From Oasisia sp. SBJ-2009 (lineage: Eukaryota > Annelida > Polychaeta > Sabellida > Siboglinidae): a DNA stretch of 64,000 nt. Numbering within the stretch: position 1 is the stretch's first letter; each line of letters starts with the position of its first letter. Location of the stretch: positions 33,687,042 to 33,751,041 of the forward strand of contig OZ024857.1 of NCBI GenBank assembly GCA_964017155.1, given 5' to 3'. A program made the position numbers and the translations under genes. The notes below the pieces were generated by a model that saw only the letters and a program-made list of their open reading frames with translations, had not been told where the DNA came from and did not search any database. This document shows, piece by piece, positions 23,601 to 37,200 of the stretch.

Positions 23601-26600
23601 GTTGGGTGGAGTGAGCAGGATGGGTGAAGTGGGGAGGTTGTGTGAACTGCGGAGGTTGGGTGAAGTGGGGAGGTTGGGTGGAGAGGGGAGTTTGGGCGCG
23701 GTGGGGAGGTTGGATGGAGTGGGGAGTTTGGGTGGAGTGGGGAGGTTGGGTGAAGTGGGAAGGTTGCGTGGAGTGGGGAGGTTGGGTGCTCTGGGGATGT
23801 TGGGTGAAGTGGGGAGGTTGGGTGGAGTGAGGAGGTTGGGTGGAGTGGGGAGGTTGGGTGAAGTGGGGAAGTTGGGTGGAGTGGGGAGGTTAGGTGGAGG
23901 GCGGAGGTTGGGTGGAGGGCGGAGGTTAGGTGGAGCGGGGAGGTTGCGTGGGGTGGGGAGGTTGGGTGGAGTACGGAAGTTGGGTGGTGTGCGGAAGTTG
24001 GGTGGAGTGCGGTAGTTGGCTGGAGTGCGGAGTTTGGGTGGAGTGCAGAGGTTGGGTGGAGTGCGGAAGTTGGGTGGAGTGCGTAAGTTGGGTGGAGTGC
24101 GGATGTTGGGTGGAGTGCGGAAGTAGTTTGGAGTGCGGAGGTTGGGTGGAGTGCGGTGGTTGAATGGAGTGCGAAGGTTGGGTGAAGTGGGGAGGTTGGG
24201 TGGAGTGGAGAGGTTGGGTGAAGTGGGGAGGTTGGGTGGAGTGAGGAGGTTGGATGAAGTGGGGAGGTTGTGTGAACTGGGGTGGTTGGGTGAAGTGGGG
24301 AGGTTGGGTGGAGAGGGGAGTTTGGGCGGGGTGGGGAATTGGAGTGGAGTGGGGAGGTTGTATAAAGTCGGGAAGTTGTGTGGAGTGCTGAGGTTAGGTG
24401 GAGTGCGGAGGTTGCATGGAGTGCGGAAGTTGGGTGGAGTGCGGTAGTTGGGTGGAGTGCGGAGGTTGGGTGAAGTGGGCAGAGTTTGGGTGGAGTGGGC
24501 AGGTTGGGTGGAGGGGGGAGGATGGGTTGAAGTGGGGAGGTTAGGTGGAGTGGGGTGGTTAGGTGGAGTGCGTAGATTGGGTGGAGTACGGAAGTTGGGA
24601 GGAGTGCGGAGGTCGGGTGGAGTGGGGAAGTTGGTTCGAGTGCGGAGGTTGGGTGGCGTGCGGAGGTTGGTTGGAATGCGGAGGTTTGGTGAAGTGGGGA
24701 GGCTGGGTGGAGTTGGGAGGTTGGGTGAAGTGTGGAGGTTGGGTTGAGTGCGAACTTTGGGTGGAGTGCGGAGGTAGGGTGGAGTGGGGAGGTTGGGTGA
24801 AGTAGGGAGGTTGGGTGAAGTGGGGAGGTTGGGTGGAGTGGGGAGGTTGGGTGGAGTGGGGAGGTTCGGTGGAGTGAGGAGGTTGGGTGGAGTGGGGAAT
24901 GTGAGTGGAGTGGGGAGGTTGGGTTGAGTGGCGAGGTTGGGTGAAGTGGGGAGGTTGGGTGGAGTGAGGAGGTTGGGTGAAGTGGGGAGGTTGTGTGAAC
25001 TGCGGAGGTTGGGTGAAGTGGGGAGGTTGGGTGGAGAGGGGAGTTTGGGCGGGTGGGGAGGTTGGGTGGAGTGGGGAGGTTGGGTGAAGTGGGGAGGTTG
25101 GGTGAGGTGGGGAGGTTGCGTGGAGTGGGGAGGTTGGGTGCTCTGGGGATGTTGGGTGAAGTGGGGAGGTTGGGTGGAGTGAGGAGGTTGGGTGGAGGGC
25201 GGAGGTTGGGTGGAGTGGGGAGGATGGGTTGAAGTGGGGAGGTTGGGTGGAGTGGGGTGGTTGGGTGGACTTCGTAGGTTGGCAGGAGTGGGGAGGTTTG
25301 GTGGAGGTGGGAGGTTGGATGGAGTGGGGAGGTTGGGTGGAGTGAGGAGGTTGGGTGAAGTGGGGAGCTTGTCTGAACTGCGGAGGTTGGGTGAAGTGGG
25401 GATGTTGGGTGGAGAGGGGAGTTTGGGCGGGGTGGGGAGGTTGGGTGGAGGGGGGAGGTTGGGTGGAGTGGGGAGGTTGGGAGAAGTGGGGAGGTTGCGT
25501 GGAGTGGGGAGGTTGGGTGCTCTGGGGATGTTGGGTGAAGTGGGGAGGTTGGGTGGAGTGAGGAGGTTGGGTGGAGTGGGGAGGTTGGGTGATGTGGGGA
25601 AGTTGGGTGGAGTGGGGAGGTTGGGTGGAGGGCGGAGGTTGGGTGGAGGGCGGAGGTTAGGTGGAGTGGGGAGGTTGCCTGGGGTGGGGAGGTGGGGTGG
25701 TGTGGTGAGGTTCGGTGAAGTGGGGAGGTTGGGTGGAGTGGGGAGGTTGGGTGGAGTTCGGAAGTTGTGTGGAGTGCGGAGGTTGGGTGGAGTGCGGAGG
25801 TTGGATGGAGTGCGGAAGTTGGGTGGAGTGCGCAAGTTGGGAGGAGTGCGGAAGTTGGGTGGAATGCGGAGGTCGGGTGGAGTGGGGAAGTTGGTTCGAG
25901 TGCGGAGGTTGGGTGGCGTGCGGAGGTTGGTTGGAATGCGGAGGTTTGGTGAAGTGGGGAGGTTGGGTGGAGTTGGGAGGTTGGGTGAAGTGTGGAGGTT
26001 GGGTTGAGTGCGAACTTTGGGTGGAGTGCGGAGGTAGGGTGGAGTGGGGAGTTTGGGTGAAGTAGGGAGGTTGGGTGAAGTGGGGAGGTTGGGTGGAGTG
26101 GGCAGGTTGGGTGGAGTGGGGAGGTTCGGTGGAGTGAGGAGGTTGGGTGGAGTAGGGAATTTGAGTGGAGTGGGGAGGTTGGGTGATTTGGGGAGGTTGG
26201 GTGGAGTGGGGAGGTTGGGTGATGTGGGGAGGTTGGGTTGAGGGGCGAGGTTGGGTGAAGTAGGGAGGTTGGGTGGAGTGAGGAGGTTGGGTGAAGTGGG
26301 GAGGTTGTGTGAACTGCGGAGGTTGGGTGAAGTGGGGAGGTTGGGTGGAGAGGGGAGTTTGGGCGGGGTGGGGAGGTTGGGTGGAGTGGGGAGGTTGGGT
26401 GGAGTGGGGAGGTTGGGTGAAGTGGGGAGGTTGCGTGGAGTAGGGAGGTTGGGTGGAGTGAGGAGGTTGGGTGAAGTGGGGAGGTTGTGTGAACTGCGGA
26501 GGTTGGGTGAAGTGGGGAAGTTGGGTGGAGTGGGGAGGTTGGGTGGAGGGCGGAGGTTGGGTGGAGGGCGGAGGTTAGGTGGAGTGGGGAGGTTGCGTGG

Positions 26601-27721
26601 GGTGGGGAGGTTGGGTGGAGTACGGAAGTTGGGTGGTGTGCGGAAGTTGGGTGGAGTGCGGTAGTTGGCTGGAGTGCGGAGTTTGGGTGGAATGCAGAGG
26701 TTGGGTGGAGTGCGGAAGTTGGGTGGAGTGCGTAAGTTGGGTGGAGTGCGGATGTTGGGTGGAGTGCGGAAATAGTTTGGAGTGCGGAGGTTGGATGGAG
26801 TGCGGAGGTTGGATGGAGAGCGAAGGTTGGGTGAAGTGGGGAGGTTGGGTGGAGTGGAGAGGTTGGGTGAAGTGGGGAGGTTGTGTGAACTGGGGTGGTT
26901 GGGTGAAGTGGGGAGGTTGGGTGGAGAGGGGAGTTTGGGCGGGGTGGGGAGGTTGGGTGGAGTGGGGAGGTTGGGTGGAGTGGGGAGGTTGGGTGAAGTG
27001 GGGAGATTGGGTGAAGTGTGGAGGTTGGGTGGAGTGGGGAGGATGGGTTGAAGTGGGGAGGATGGGTGGAGTTGGGTGGTTGGGTGGAGTGCGTAGGTTG
27101 GGAGGAGTGGGGAGGTTGGGTGGAGTTGGGAGGTTGGATGGAATGGGGAGGTTCGGTGGAGTGGGCAGGTTGGGTGGAGTGCTGAAGTTGGGTGGTGTTC
27201 GGAGGTTGGGTGGAGTGCGGAGGTCGGGTGGAGTGCGGAGGTTGCATGGAGTGCGGAAGTTCGGTGGAATGCGGAAGTTCGGTGGAGTGCGGAGGTTGGG
27301 TGGAGTGGGGAGGATGGGTTGAAGTGGGGAGGTTGGGTGGAGTGGGGTGGTTGGGTGGAGTGTGTAGGTTGGCAGGAGTGGGGAGGTTGGGTGGAGGTGG
27401 GAGGTTGGATGGAGTGGGGAGGTTCGGTGGGTGGAGTGCAGAAGTTGGGTGATGTTCGGAGGTTGGGTGGAGTGCGGAGGTTGGGTGGAGCGCGGAAGTT
27501 GCGTGGAGTACGGAAGTTGGCTGGAGTGCGGAGTTTGGGTGGAGTGCAGAGGTTGGGTGGAGTCCGGATGTTGGGTGGAGTGCGGAAGTTGGGGGGGAGT
27601 GCGGAGGTTGGGTGGAGTGCGGAGGTTGGACGGAGTGCGAAGGTTGGGTGAAGTGGGGAGGTTGGGTGGAGTGGGAAGTTGGGTGAAGTGGGGAGGTTGG
27701 GTGATGTGGGGAGGTTGGGTG
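14648..27721 (+). repeat. 14,647-bp duplication, copy B
   Basis: This is the second copy of 1-13074, at a constant offset of 14,647 bp. No substitution or indel was noticed in the many blocks compared by eye. Since individual 18-mers vary strongly between neighbours, such agreement over 13 kb means a very recent segmental duplication, homogenisation by conversion, or an assembly duplication. The right-hand part (24461-27721) was copied once more into 31225-34485 by the 6,764-bp tandem duplication. Confidence 0.93.
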
Positions 27722-30700
27722 AAGTGGGGAGGTTGGGTGAAGTGGGGAGGTTGGGTTGAGTGGGGAGGTTGTATGAAGTGGGGAAGTTGTGTGGAGTGCG
27801 AAAGTTGGGTGGAGTGGGGAGGTTGGGTGGAGGGCGAAGGTTAGGTGGAGTGGGGAGGTTCGGTGAAGTGGGGAGGTTGGGTGAAGTGGGAGGATGGGTT
27901 GAAGTGGGGAGGTTGGGTGGAGTGGGGTGGTTGGGTGGAGTGCGTAGGTTGGGAGGAGTGGGGAGGTTGGGTGGAGTTGGGAGGTTGGATGGAGTGGGGA
28001 GGTTCGTTGGAGTGGGGAGGTTGGGTGGAGTGCTGAAGTTGGGTGATGTTCGGAGGTTGGGTGCAGTGCGGCGGTTGGGTGCAGCGCGGAAGTTGCGTGG
28101 AGTACAGAAGTTGGGTGGAGTGCGGATGTTGGGTGGAGTGCGGAGTTTGTTTGGAGTGCGGAGGTTGGGTGGAGTGCGGAGGTTGGGTGGAGTGCGAAGG
28201 TTGGGTGAAGTGGGGAGGTTGGGTGGAGTGGGGAGGTTGCGTGAAGTGGGGAGGTTGGGTGGAGTGAGGAGGTTGGGTGAAGTGGGGAGGTTGGGTGAAG
28301 TGGGGAGGTTGGGTGAAGTGGGGAGGTTGGATTGAGTGGGGAGGTTGTATGAAGTCGGGAAGTTGTGTGGAGTGCGGAGGTTGGGTGGAGTGCGGAGGTT
28401 GCATGGAGTGCGGAAGTTCCGTGGAGTGCGGTAGTTGGGTGGAGTGCGGAGGTTGGGTTTAGTGGGGAGAGTTTGGGTGGAGTGGGGAGGTTGGGTGGAG
28501 GGCGGAGGTTGGGTGGAGTGGGGAGGATGGGTGGAATGGGGAGGATGGGTCGAATTGGGGAGGTTGGGTGGAGTGGGGTGGTTGGGTGGAGTGCGTAGGT
28601 TGGGAGGAGTGGGGAGGTTGGGTGGAGTTGGGAGGTTGGATGGAATGGTGAGGTTCGGTGGAGTGGGCAGGTTGGGTGGAGTGCTGAAGTTGGGTGGTGT
28701 TCGGAGGTTGGGTGGAGTGCGGAGGTTGGGTGGAGTGCGGATGTTGCATGGAGTGCGGAAGTTCGGTGGAGTGCGGAAGTTCGGTGGAGTGCGGAGGTTG
28801 GGTGAAGTGGGGGGGAGGTTGGGTGGAGTGGGGAGGTTGGGTGGAGGGCGGAGGTTGGGTGGAGTGGGGAGGATGGGTTGAAGTGGGGAGATTGGGTGGA
28901 GTGGGGTGGTTGGGTGGAGTGCGTAGGTTGGCAGGAGTGGGGATGTTGGGTGGAGGAGGGAGGTTGGATGGAGTGCGGAGGTTGGGTGGAGCGCGGAAGT
29001 TGCGTGGAGTACGGAAGTTGGCTGGAGTGCGGAGTTTGGGTGGAGTGCAGAGGTTGGGTGGAGTCCGGATGTTGGGTGGAGTGCGGAAGTTGGGGGGGAG
29101 TGCGGAGGTTGGGTGGAGTGCGGAGGTTGGACGGAGTGCGAAGGTTGGGTGAAGTGGGGAGGTTGGGTGGAGTGGGGAGGTTGGGTTGAGTGGGGAGGTT
29201 GTATGAAGTGGGGAAGTTGGGTGGAGTGCGAAAGTTGGGTGGAGTGGGGAGGTTGGGTGGAGGGCGAAGGTTAGGTGGAGTGGGGAGGTTCGGTGAAGTG
29301 GGGAGGTTGGGTGGAGTGGGAGGATGGGTTGAAGTGGGGAGGTTGGGTGGAGTGGGGTGGTTGGGTGGAGTGCGTAGGTTGGGAGGAATGGGGAGGTTGG
29401 GTGGAGTTGGGAGGTTGGATGGAGTGGGGAGGTTCGTTGGAGTGGGGAGGTTGGGTGGAGTGCTGAAGTTGGGTGATGTTCGGAGGTTGGGTGCAGTGCG
29501 GAGGTTGGGTGCAGCGCGGAAGTTGCGTGGAGTACAGAAGTTGGGTGGAGTGCGGATGTTGGGTGGAGTGCGGAGTTTGTTTGGAGTGCGGAGGTTGGGT
29601 GGAGTGCGGAGGTTGGATGGAGTGCGAAGGTTGGGTGAAGTGGGGAGGTTGGGTGGAGTGGGGAGGTTGCGTGAAGTGGGGAGGTTGGGTGGAGTGAGGA
29701 GGTTGGGTGAAGTGGGGAGGTTGGGTGAAGTGGGGAGGTTGGGTGAAGTGGGGAGGTTGGATTGAGTGGGGAGGTTGTATGAAGTCGGGAAGTTGTGTGG
29801 AGTGCGGAGGTTGGGTGGAGTGCGGAGGTTGCATGGAGTGCGGAAGTTGGGTGGAGTTCGGTAGTTTGGTGGAGTGCGGAGGTTGGGTGAAGTGGGGAGA
29901 GTTTGGGTGGAGTTGGGAGGTTGGGTGGAGGGCGGAGGTTGGGTGGAGTGGGGAGGATGGGTGGAATGGGGAGGATGGGTCGAAGTGGGGAGGTTGGGTG
30001 GAGTGGGGTGGTTGGGTGGAGTGGGTAGGTTGGGAGGAGTGGGGAGGTTGGGTGGAGTGGGCAGGTTGGGTGGAGTGCTGAAGTTGGGTGGTGTTCGGAG
30101 GTTGGGTGGAGTGCGGAGGTTGGGTGGAGTGCGGATGTTGCATGGAGTGCGGAAGTTCGGTGGAGTGCGGAAGTTCGGTGGAGTGCGGAGGTTGGGTGAA
30201 GTGGGGGGGAGGTTGGGTGGAGTGGGGAGGTTGGGTGGAGGGCGGAGGTTGGGTGGAGTGGGGAGGATGGGTTGAAGTGGGGAGATTGGGTGGAGTGGGG
30301 TGGTTGGGTGGAGTGCGTAGGTTGGCAGGAGTGGGGATGTTGGGTGGAGGAGGGAGGTTGGATGGAGTGAGGAGGTTCGGTGGGTGGAGTGCAGAAGTTG
30401 GGTGGTGTTCGGAGGTTGGGTGGAGTGCGGAGGTTAGGTGGAGCGCGGAAGTTGCGTGGAGTACGGAAGTTGGCTGGAGTGCGGAGTTTGGGTGGAGTAC
30501 AGAGGTTGGGTGTAGTCCGGATGTTGGGTGGAGTGCGGAAGTTGGGGGGGAGTGCGGAGGTTGGGTGGAGTGCGGAGGTTGGATGGAGTGCGAAGGTTGG
30601 GTGAAGTGGGGAGGTTGGGTGGAGTGGGGAGGTTGGGTGAAGTGGGGAGGTTGGGTGATGTGGGGAGGTTGGGTGAAGTGGGGAGGTTGGGTGAAGTGGG

Positions 30701-31224
30701 GAGGTTGGGTTGAGTGGGGAGGAGGTTGTATGAAGTGGGGAAGTTGTGTGAAGTGCGGAGGTTATGTGGAGTGCGGAGGTTGCATGGAGTGCGGAAGTTG
30801 GGTGGAGTGCGGAAGTTGGGTGGAGTGCGGAGGTTGGGTGGAGTGGGGAGGTTGGGTGGAGGGCGAAGGTTAGGTGGAGTGGGGAGGTTCGGTGAAGTGG
30901 GGAGGTTGGGTGGAGTGGGAGGATGGGTTGAAGTGGGGAGGTTGGGTGGAGTGGGGTGGTTGGGTGGAGTGCGTAGGTTGGGAGGAGTGGGGAGGTTGGG
31001 TGGAGTTGGGAGGTTGGGTGGAGTGGGGAGGTTCGGTGGAGTGGGGAGGTTGGGTGGAGTGCTGAAGTTGGGTGGTGTTCGGAGGTTGGGTGGAGTGCGG
31101 AGGTTGGGTGCAGCGCGGAAGTTGCGTGGAGTACGGAAGTTGGGTGGAGTGCGGAGGTTGGGTGGAGTGCGGAGCTTGGATGGAGTGCGAAGGTTGGGTG
31201 AAGTGGGGAGGTTGGGTGGAGTGG
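24461..31224 (+). repeat. 6,764-bp tandem duplication, first unit
   Basis: The string GTGAAGTGGGCAGAG has its C at 24480 and again at 31244, exactly 6,764 bp apart, and the following sequence matches in register to 38007. No difference was noticed in the blocks compared (for example the twin open frames 28435-28881 and 35199-35645). The unit contains 24461-27721, which belongs to copy B, plus 27722-31224, which does not occur in copy A. The unit therefore formed after the junction at 27721/27722 existed. Confidence 0.92.
28809..28815 (+). repeat. Expanded G7 tract in GTGAAGTG(n) marker
   Basis: At this marker the usual GTGAAGTGGGGAGG (four G) is replaced by seven G. The same G7 form occurs at 30203-30209, 35573-35579 and 36967-36973. 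Longer alleles appear further right (G11, G12, G10, G9). Confidence 0.85.
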
Positions 31225-34200
31225 GGAGGTTGGGTGAAGTGGGCAGAGTTTGGGTGGAGTGGGCAGGTTGGGTGGAGGGGGGAGGATGGGTTGAAGTGGG
31301 GAGGTTAGGTGGAGTGGGGTGGTTAGGTGGAGTGCGTAGATTGGGTGGAGTACGGAAGTTGGGAGGAGTGCGGAGGTCGGGTGGAGTGGGGAAGTTGGTT
31401 CGAGTGCGGAGGTTGGGTGGCGTGCGGAGGTTGGTTGGAATGCGGAGGTTTGGTGAAGTGGGGAGGCTGGGTGGAGTTGGGAGGTTGGGTGAAGTGTGGA
31501 GGTTGGGTTGAGTGCGAACTTTGGGTGGAGTGCGGAGGTAGGGTGGAGTGGGGAGGTTGGGTGAAGTAGGGAGGTTGGGTGAAGTGGGGAGGTTGGGTGG
31601 AGTGGGGAGGTTGGGTGGAGTGGGGAGGTTCGGTGGAGTGAGGAGGTTGGGTGGAGTGGGGAATGTGAGTGGAGTGGGGAGGTTGGGTTGAGTGGCGAGG
31701 TTGGGTGAAGTGGGGAGGTTGGGTGGAGTGAGGAGGTTGGGTGAAGTGGGGAGGTTGTGTGAACTGCGGAGGTTGGGTGAAGTGGGGAGGTTGGGTGGAG
31801 AGGGGAGTTTGGGCGGGTGGGGAGGTTGGGTGGAGTGGGGAGGTTGGGTGAAGTGGGGAGGTTGGGTGAGGTGGGGAGGTTGCGTGGAGTGGGGAGGTTG
31901 GGTGCTCTGGGGATGTTGGGTGAAGTGGGGAGGTTGGGTGGAGTGAGGAGGTTGGGTGGAGGGCGGAGGTTGGGTGGAGTGGGGAGGATGGGTTGAAGTG
32001 GGGAGGTTGGGTGGAGTGGGGTGGTTGGGTGGACTTCGTAGGTTGGCAGGAGTGGGGAGGTTTGGTGGAGGTGGGAGGTTGGATGGAGTGGGGAGGTTGG
32101 GTGGAGTGAGGAGGTTGGGTGAAGTGGGGAGCTTGTCTGAACTGCGGAGGTTGGGTGAAGTGGGGATGTTGGGTGGAGAGGGGAGTTTGGGCGGGGTGGG
32201 GAGGTTGGGTGGAGGGGGGAGGTTGGGTGGAGTGGGGAGGTTGGGAGAAGTGGGGAGGTTGCGTGGAGTGGGGAGGTTGGGTGCTCTGGGGATGTTGGGT
32301 GAAGTGGGGAGGTTGGGTGGAGTGAGGAGGTTGGGTGGAGTGGGGAGGTTGGGTGATGTGGGGAAGTTGGGTGGAGTGGGGAGGTTGGGTGGAGGGCGGA
32401 GGTTGGGTGGAGGGCGGAGGTTAGGTGGAGTGGGGAGGTTGCCTGGGGTGGGGAGGTGGGGTGGTGTGGTGAGGTTCGGTGAAGTGGGGAGGTTGGGTGG
32501 AGTGGGGAGGTTGGGTGGAGTTCGGAAGTTGTGTGGAGTGCGGAGGTTGGGTGGAGTGCGGAGGTTGGATGGAGTGCGGAAGTTGGGTGGAGTGCGCAAG
32601 TTGGGAGGAGTGCGGAAGTTGGGTGGAATGCGGAGGTCGGGTGGAGTGGGGAAGTTGGTTCGAGTGCGGAGGTTGGGTGGCGTGCGGAGGTTGGTTGGAA
32701 TGCGGAGGTTTGGTGAAGTGGGGAGGTTGGGTGGAGTTGGGAGGTTGGGTGAAGTGTGGAGGTTGGGTTGAGTGCGAACTTTGGGTGGAGTGCGGAGGTA
32801 GGGTGGAGTGGGGAGTTTGGGTGAAGTAGGGAGGTTGGGTGAAGTGGGGAGGTTGGGTGGAGTGGGCAGGTTGGGTGGAGTGGGGAGGTTCGGTGGAGTG
32901 AGGAGGTTGGGTGGAGTAGGGAATTTGAGTGGAGTGGGGAGGTTGGGTGATTTGGGGAGGTTGGGTGGAGTGGGGAGGTTGGGTGATGTGGGGAGGTTGG
33001 GTTGAGGGGCGAGGTTGGGTGAAGTAGGGAGGTTGGGTGGAGTGAGGAGGTTGGGTGAAGTGGGGAGGTTGTGTGAACTGCGGAGGTTGGGTGAAGTGGG
33101 GAGGTTGGGTGGAGAGGGGAGTTTGGGCGGGGTGGGGAGGTTGGGTGGAGTGGGGAGGTTGGGTGGAGTGGGGAGGTTGGGTGAAGTGGGGAGGTTGCGT
33201 GGAGTAGGGAGGTTGGGTGGAGTGAGGAGGTTGGGTGAAGTGGGGAGGTTGTGTGAACTGCGGAGGTTGGGTGAAGTGGGGAAGTTGGGTGGAGTGGGGA
33301 GGTTGGGTGGAGGGCGGAGGTTGGGTGGAGGGCGGAGGTTAGGTGGAGTGGGGAGGTTGCGTGGGGTGGGGAGGTTGGGTGGAGTACGGAAGTTGGGTGG
33401 TGTGCGGAAGTTGGGTGGAGTGCGGTAGTTGGCTGGAGTGCGGAGTTTGGGTGGAATGCAGAGGTTGGGTGGAGTGCGGAAGTTGGGTGGAGTGCGTAAG
33501 TTGGGTGGAGTGCGGATGTTGGGTGGAGTGCGGAAATAGTTTGGAGTGCGGAGGTTGGATGGAGTGCGGAGGTTGGATGGAGAGCGAAGGTTGGGTGAAG
33601 TGGGGAGGTTGGGTGGAGTGGAGAGGTTGGGTGAAGTGGGGAGGTTGTGTGAACTGGGGTGGTTGGGTGAAGTGGGGAGGTTGGGTGGAGAGGGGAGTTT
33701 GGGCGGGGTGGGGAGGTTGGGTGGAGTGGGGAGGTTGGGTGGAGTGGGGAGGTTGGGTGAAGTGGGGAGATTGGGTGAAGTGTGGAGGTTGGGTGGAGTG
33801 GGGAGGATGGGTTGAAGTGGGGAGGATGGGTGGAGTTGGGTGGTTGGGTGGAGTGCGTAGGTTGGGAGGAGTGGGGAGGTTGGGTGGAGTTGGGAGGTTG
33901 GATGGAATGGGGAGGTTCGGTGGAGTGGGCAGGTTGGGTGGAGTGCTGAAGTTGGGTGGTGTTCGGAGGTTGGGTGGAGTGCGGAGGTCGGGTGGAGTGC
34001 GGAGGTTGCATGGAGTGCGGAAGTTCGGTGGAATGCGGAAGTTCGGTGGAGTGCGGAGGTTGGGTGGAGTGGGGAGGATGGGTTGAAGTGGGGAGGTTGG
34101 GTGGAGTGGGGTGGTTGGGTGGAGTGTGTAGGTTGGCAGGAGTGGGGAGGTTGGGTGGAGGTGGGAGGTTGGATGGAGTGGGGAGGTTCGGTGGGTGGAG

Positions 34201-37200
34201 TGCAGAAGTTGGGTGATGTTCGGAGGTTGGGTGGAGTGCGGAGGTTGGGTGGAGCGCGGAAGTTGCGTGGAGTACGGAAGTTGGCTGGAGTGCGGAGTTT
34301 GGGTGGAGTGCAGAGGTTGGGTGGAGTCCGGATGTTGGGTGGAGTGCGGAAGTTGGGGGGGAGTGCGGAGGTTGGGTGGAGTGCGGAGGTTGGACGGAGT
34401 GCGAAGGTTGGGTGAAGTGGGGAGGTTGGGTGGAGTGGGAAGTTGGGTGAAGTGGGGAGGTTGGGTGATGTGGGGAGGTTGGGTGAAGTGGGGAGGTTGG
34501 GTGAAGTGGGGAGGTTGGGTTGAGTGGGGAGGTTGTATGAAGTGGGGAAGTTGTGTGGAGTGCGAAAGTTGGGTGGAGTGGGGAGGTTGGGTGGAGGGCG
34601 AAGGTTAGGTGGAGTGGGGAGGTTCGGTGAAGTGGGGAGGTTGGGTGAAGTGGGAGGATGGGTTGAAGTGGGGAGGTTGGGTGGAGTGGGGTGGTTGGGT
34701 GGAGTGCGTAGGTTGGGAGGAGTGGGGAGGTTGGGTGGAGTTGGGAGGTTGGATGGAGTGGGGAGGTTCGTTGGAGTGGGGAGGTTGGGTGGAGTGCTGA
34801 AGTTGGGTGATGTTCGGAGGTTGGGTGCAGTGCGGCGGTTGGGTGCAGCGCGGAAGTTGCGTGGAGTACAGAAGTTGGGTGGAGTGCGGATGTTGGGTGG
34901 AGTGCGGAGTTTGTTTGGAGTGCGGAGGTTGGGTGGAGTGCGGAGGTTGGGTGGAGTGCGAAGGTTGGGTGAAGTGGGGAGGTTGGGTGGAGTGGGGAGG
35001 TTGCGTGAAGTGGGGAGGTTGGGTGGAGTGAGGAGGTTGGGTGAAGTGGGGAGGTTGGGTGAAGTGGGGAGGTTGGGTGAAGTGGGGAGGTTGGATTGAG
35101 TGGGGAGGTTGTATGAAGTCGGGAAGTTGTGTGGAGTGCGGAGGTTGGGTGGAGTGCGGAGGTTGCATGGAGTGCGGAAGTTCCGTGGAGTGCGGTAGTT
35201 GGGTGGAGTGCGGAGGTTGGGTTTAGTGGGGAGAGTTTGGGTGGAGTGGGGAGGTTGGGTGGAGGGCGGAGGTTGGGTGGAGTGGGGAGGATGGGTGGAA
35301 TGGGGAGGATGGGTCGAATTGGGGAGGTTGGGTGGAGTGGGGTGGTTGGGTGGAGTGCGTAGGTTGGGAGGAGTGGGGAGGTTGGGTGGAGTTGGGAGGT
35401 TGGATGGAATGGTGAGGTTCGGTGGAGTGGGCAGGTTGGGTGGAGTGCTGAAGTTGGGTGGTGTTCGGAGGTTGGGTGGAGTGCGGAGGTTGGGTGGAGT
35501 GCGGATGTTGCATGGAGTGCGGAAGTTCGGTGGAGTGCGGAAGTTCGGTGGAGTGCGGAGGTTGGGTGAAGTGGGGGGGAGGTTGGGTGGAGTGGGGAGG
35601 TTGGGTGGAGGGCGGAGGTTGGGTGGAGTGGGGAGGATGGGTTGAAGTGGGGAGATTGGGTGGAGTGGGGTGGTTGGGTGGAGTGCGTAGGTTGGCAGGA
35701 GTGGGGATGTTGGGTGGAGGAGGGAGGTTGGATGGAGTGCGGAGGTTGGGTGGAGCGCGGAAGTTGCGTGGAGTACGGAAGTTGGCTGGAGTGCGGAGTT
35801 TGGGTGGAGTGCAGAGGTTGGGTGGAGTCCGGATGTTGGGTGGAGTGCGGAAGTTGGGGGGGAGTGCGGAGGTTGGGTGGAGTGCGGAGGTTGGACGGAG
35901 TGCGAAGGTTGGGTGAAGTGGGGAGGTTGGGTGGAGTGGGGAGGTTGGGTTGAGTGGGGAGGTTGTATGAAGTGGGGAAGTTGGGTGGAGTGCGAAAGTT
36001 GGGTGGAGTGGGGAGGTTGGGTGGAGGGCGAAGGTTAGGTGGAGTGGGGAGGTTCGGTGAAGTGGGGAGGTTGGGTGGAGTGGGAGGATGGGTTGAAGTG
36101 GGGAGGTTGGGTGGAGTGGGGTGGTTGGGTGGAGTGCGTAGGTTGGGAGGAATGGGGAGGTTGGGTGGAGTTGGGAGGTTGGATGGAGTGGGGAGGTTCG
36201 TTGGAGTGGGGAGGTTGGGTGGAGTGCTGAAGTTGGGTGATGTTCGGAGGTTGGGTGCAGTGCGGAGGTTGGGTGCAGCGCGGAAGTTGCGTGGAGTACA
36301 GAAGTTGGGTGGAGTGCGGATGTTGGGTGGAGTGCGGAGTTTGTTTGGAGTGCGGAGGTTGGGTGGAGTGCGGAGGTTGGATGGAGTGCGAAGGTTGGGT
36401 GAAGTGGGGAGGTTGGGTGGAGTGGGGAGGTTGCGTGAAGTGGGGAGGTTGGGTGGAGTGAGGAGGTTGGGTGAAGTGGGGAGGTTGGGTGAAGTGGGGA
36501 GGTTGGGTGAAGTGGGGAGGTTGGATTGAGTGGGGAGGTTGTATGAAGTCGGGAAGTTGTGTGGAGTGCGGAGGTTGGGTGGAGTGCGGAGGTTGCATGG
36601 AGTGCGGAAGTTGGGTGGAGTTCGGTAGTTTGGTGGAGTGCGGAGGTTGGGTGAAGTGGGGAGAGTTTGGGTGGAGTTGGGAGGTTGGGTGGAGGGCGGA
36701 GGTTGGGTGGAGTGGGGAGGATGGGTGGAATGGGGAGGATGGGTCGAAGTGGGGAGGTTGGGTGGAGTGGGGTGGTTGGGTGGAGTGGGTAGGTTGGGAG
36801 GAGTGGGGAGGTTGGGTGGAGTGGGCAGGTTGGGTGGAGTGCTGAAGTTGGGTGGTGTTCGGAGGTTGGGTGGAGTGCGGAGGTTGGGTGGAGTGCGGAT
36901 GTTGCATGGAGTGCGGAAGTTCGGTGGAGTGCGGAAGTTCGGTGGAGTGCGGAGGTTGGGTGAAGTGGGGGGGAGGTTGGGTGGAGTGGGGAGGTTGGGT
37001 GGAGGGCGGAGGTTGGGTGGAGTGGGGAGGATGGGTTGAAGTGGGGAGATTGGGTGGAGTGGGGTGGTTGGGTGGAGTGCGTAGGTTGGCAGGAGTGGGG
37101 ATGTTGGGTGGAGGAGGGAGGTTGGATGGAGTGAGGAGGTTCGGTGGGTGGAGTGCAGAAGTTGGGTGGTGTTCGGAGGTTGGGTGGAGTGCGGAGGTTA

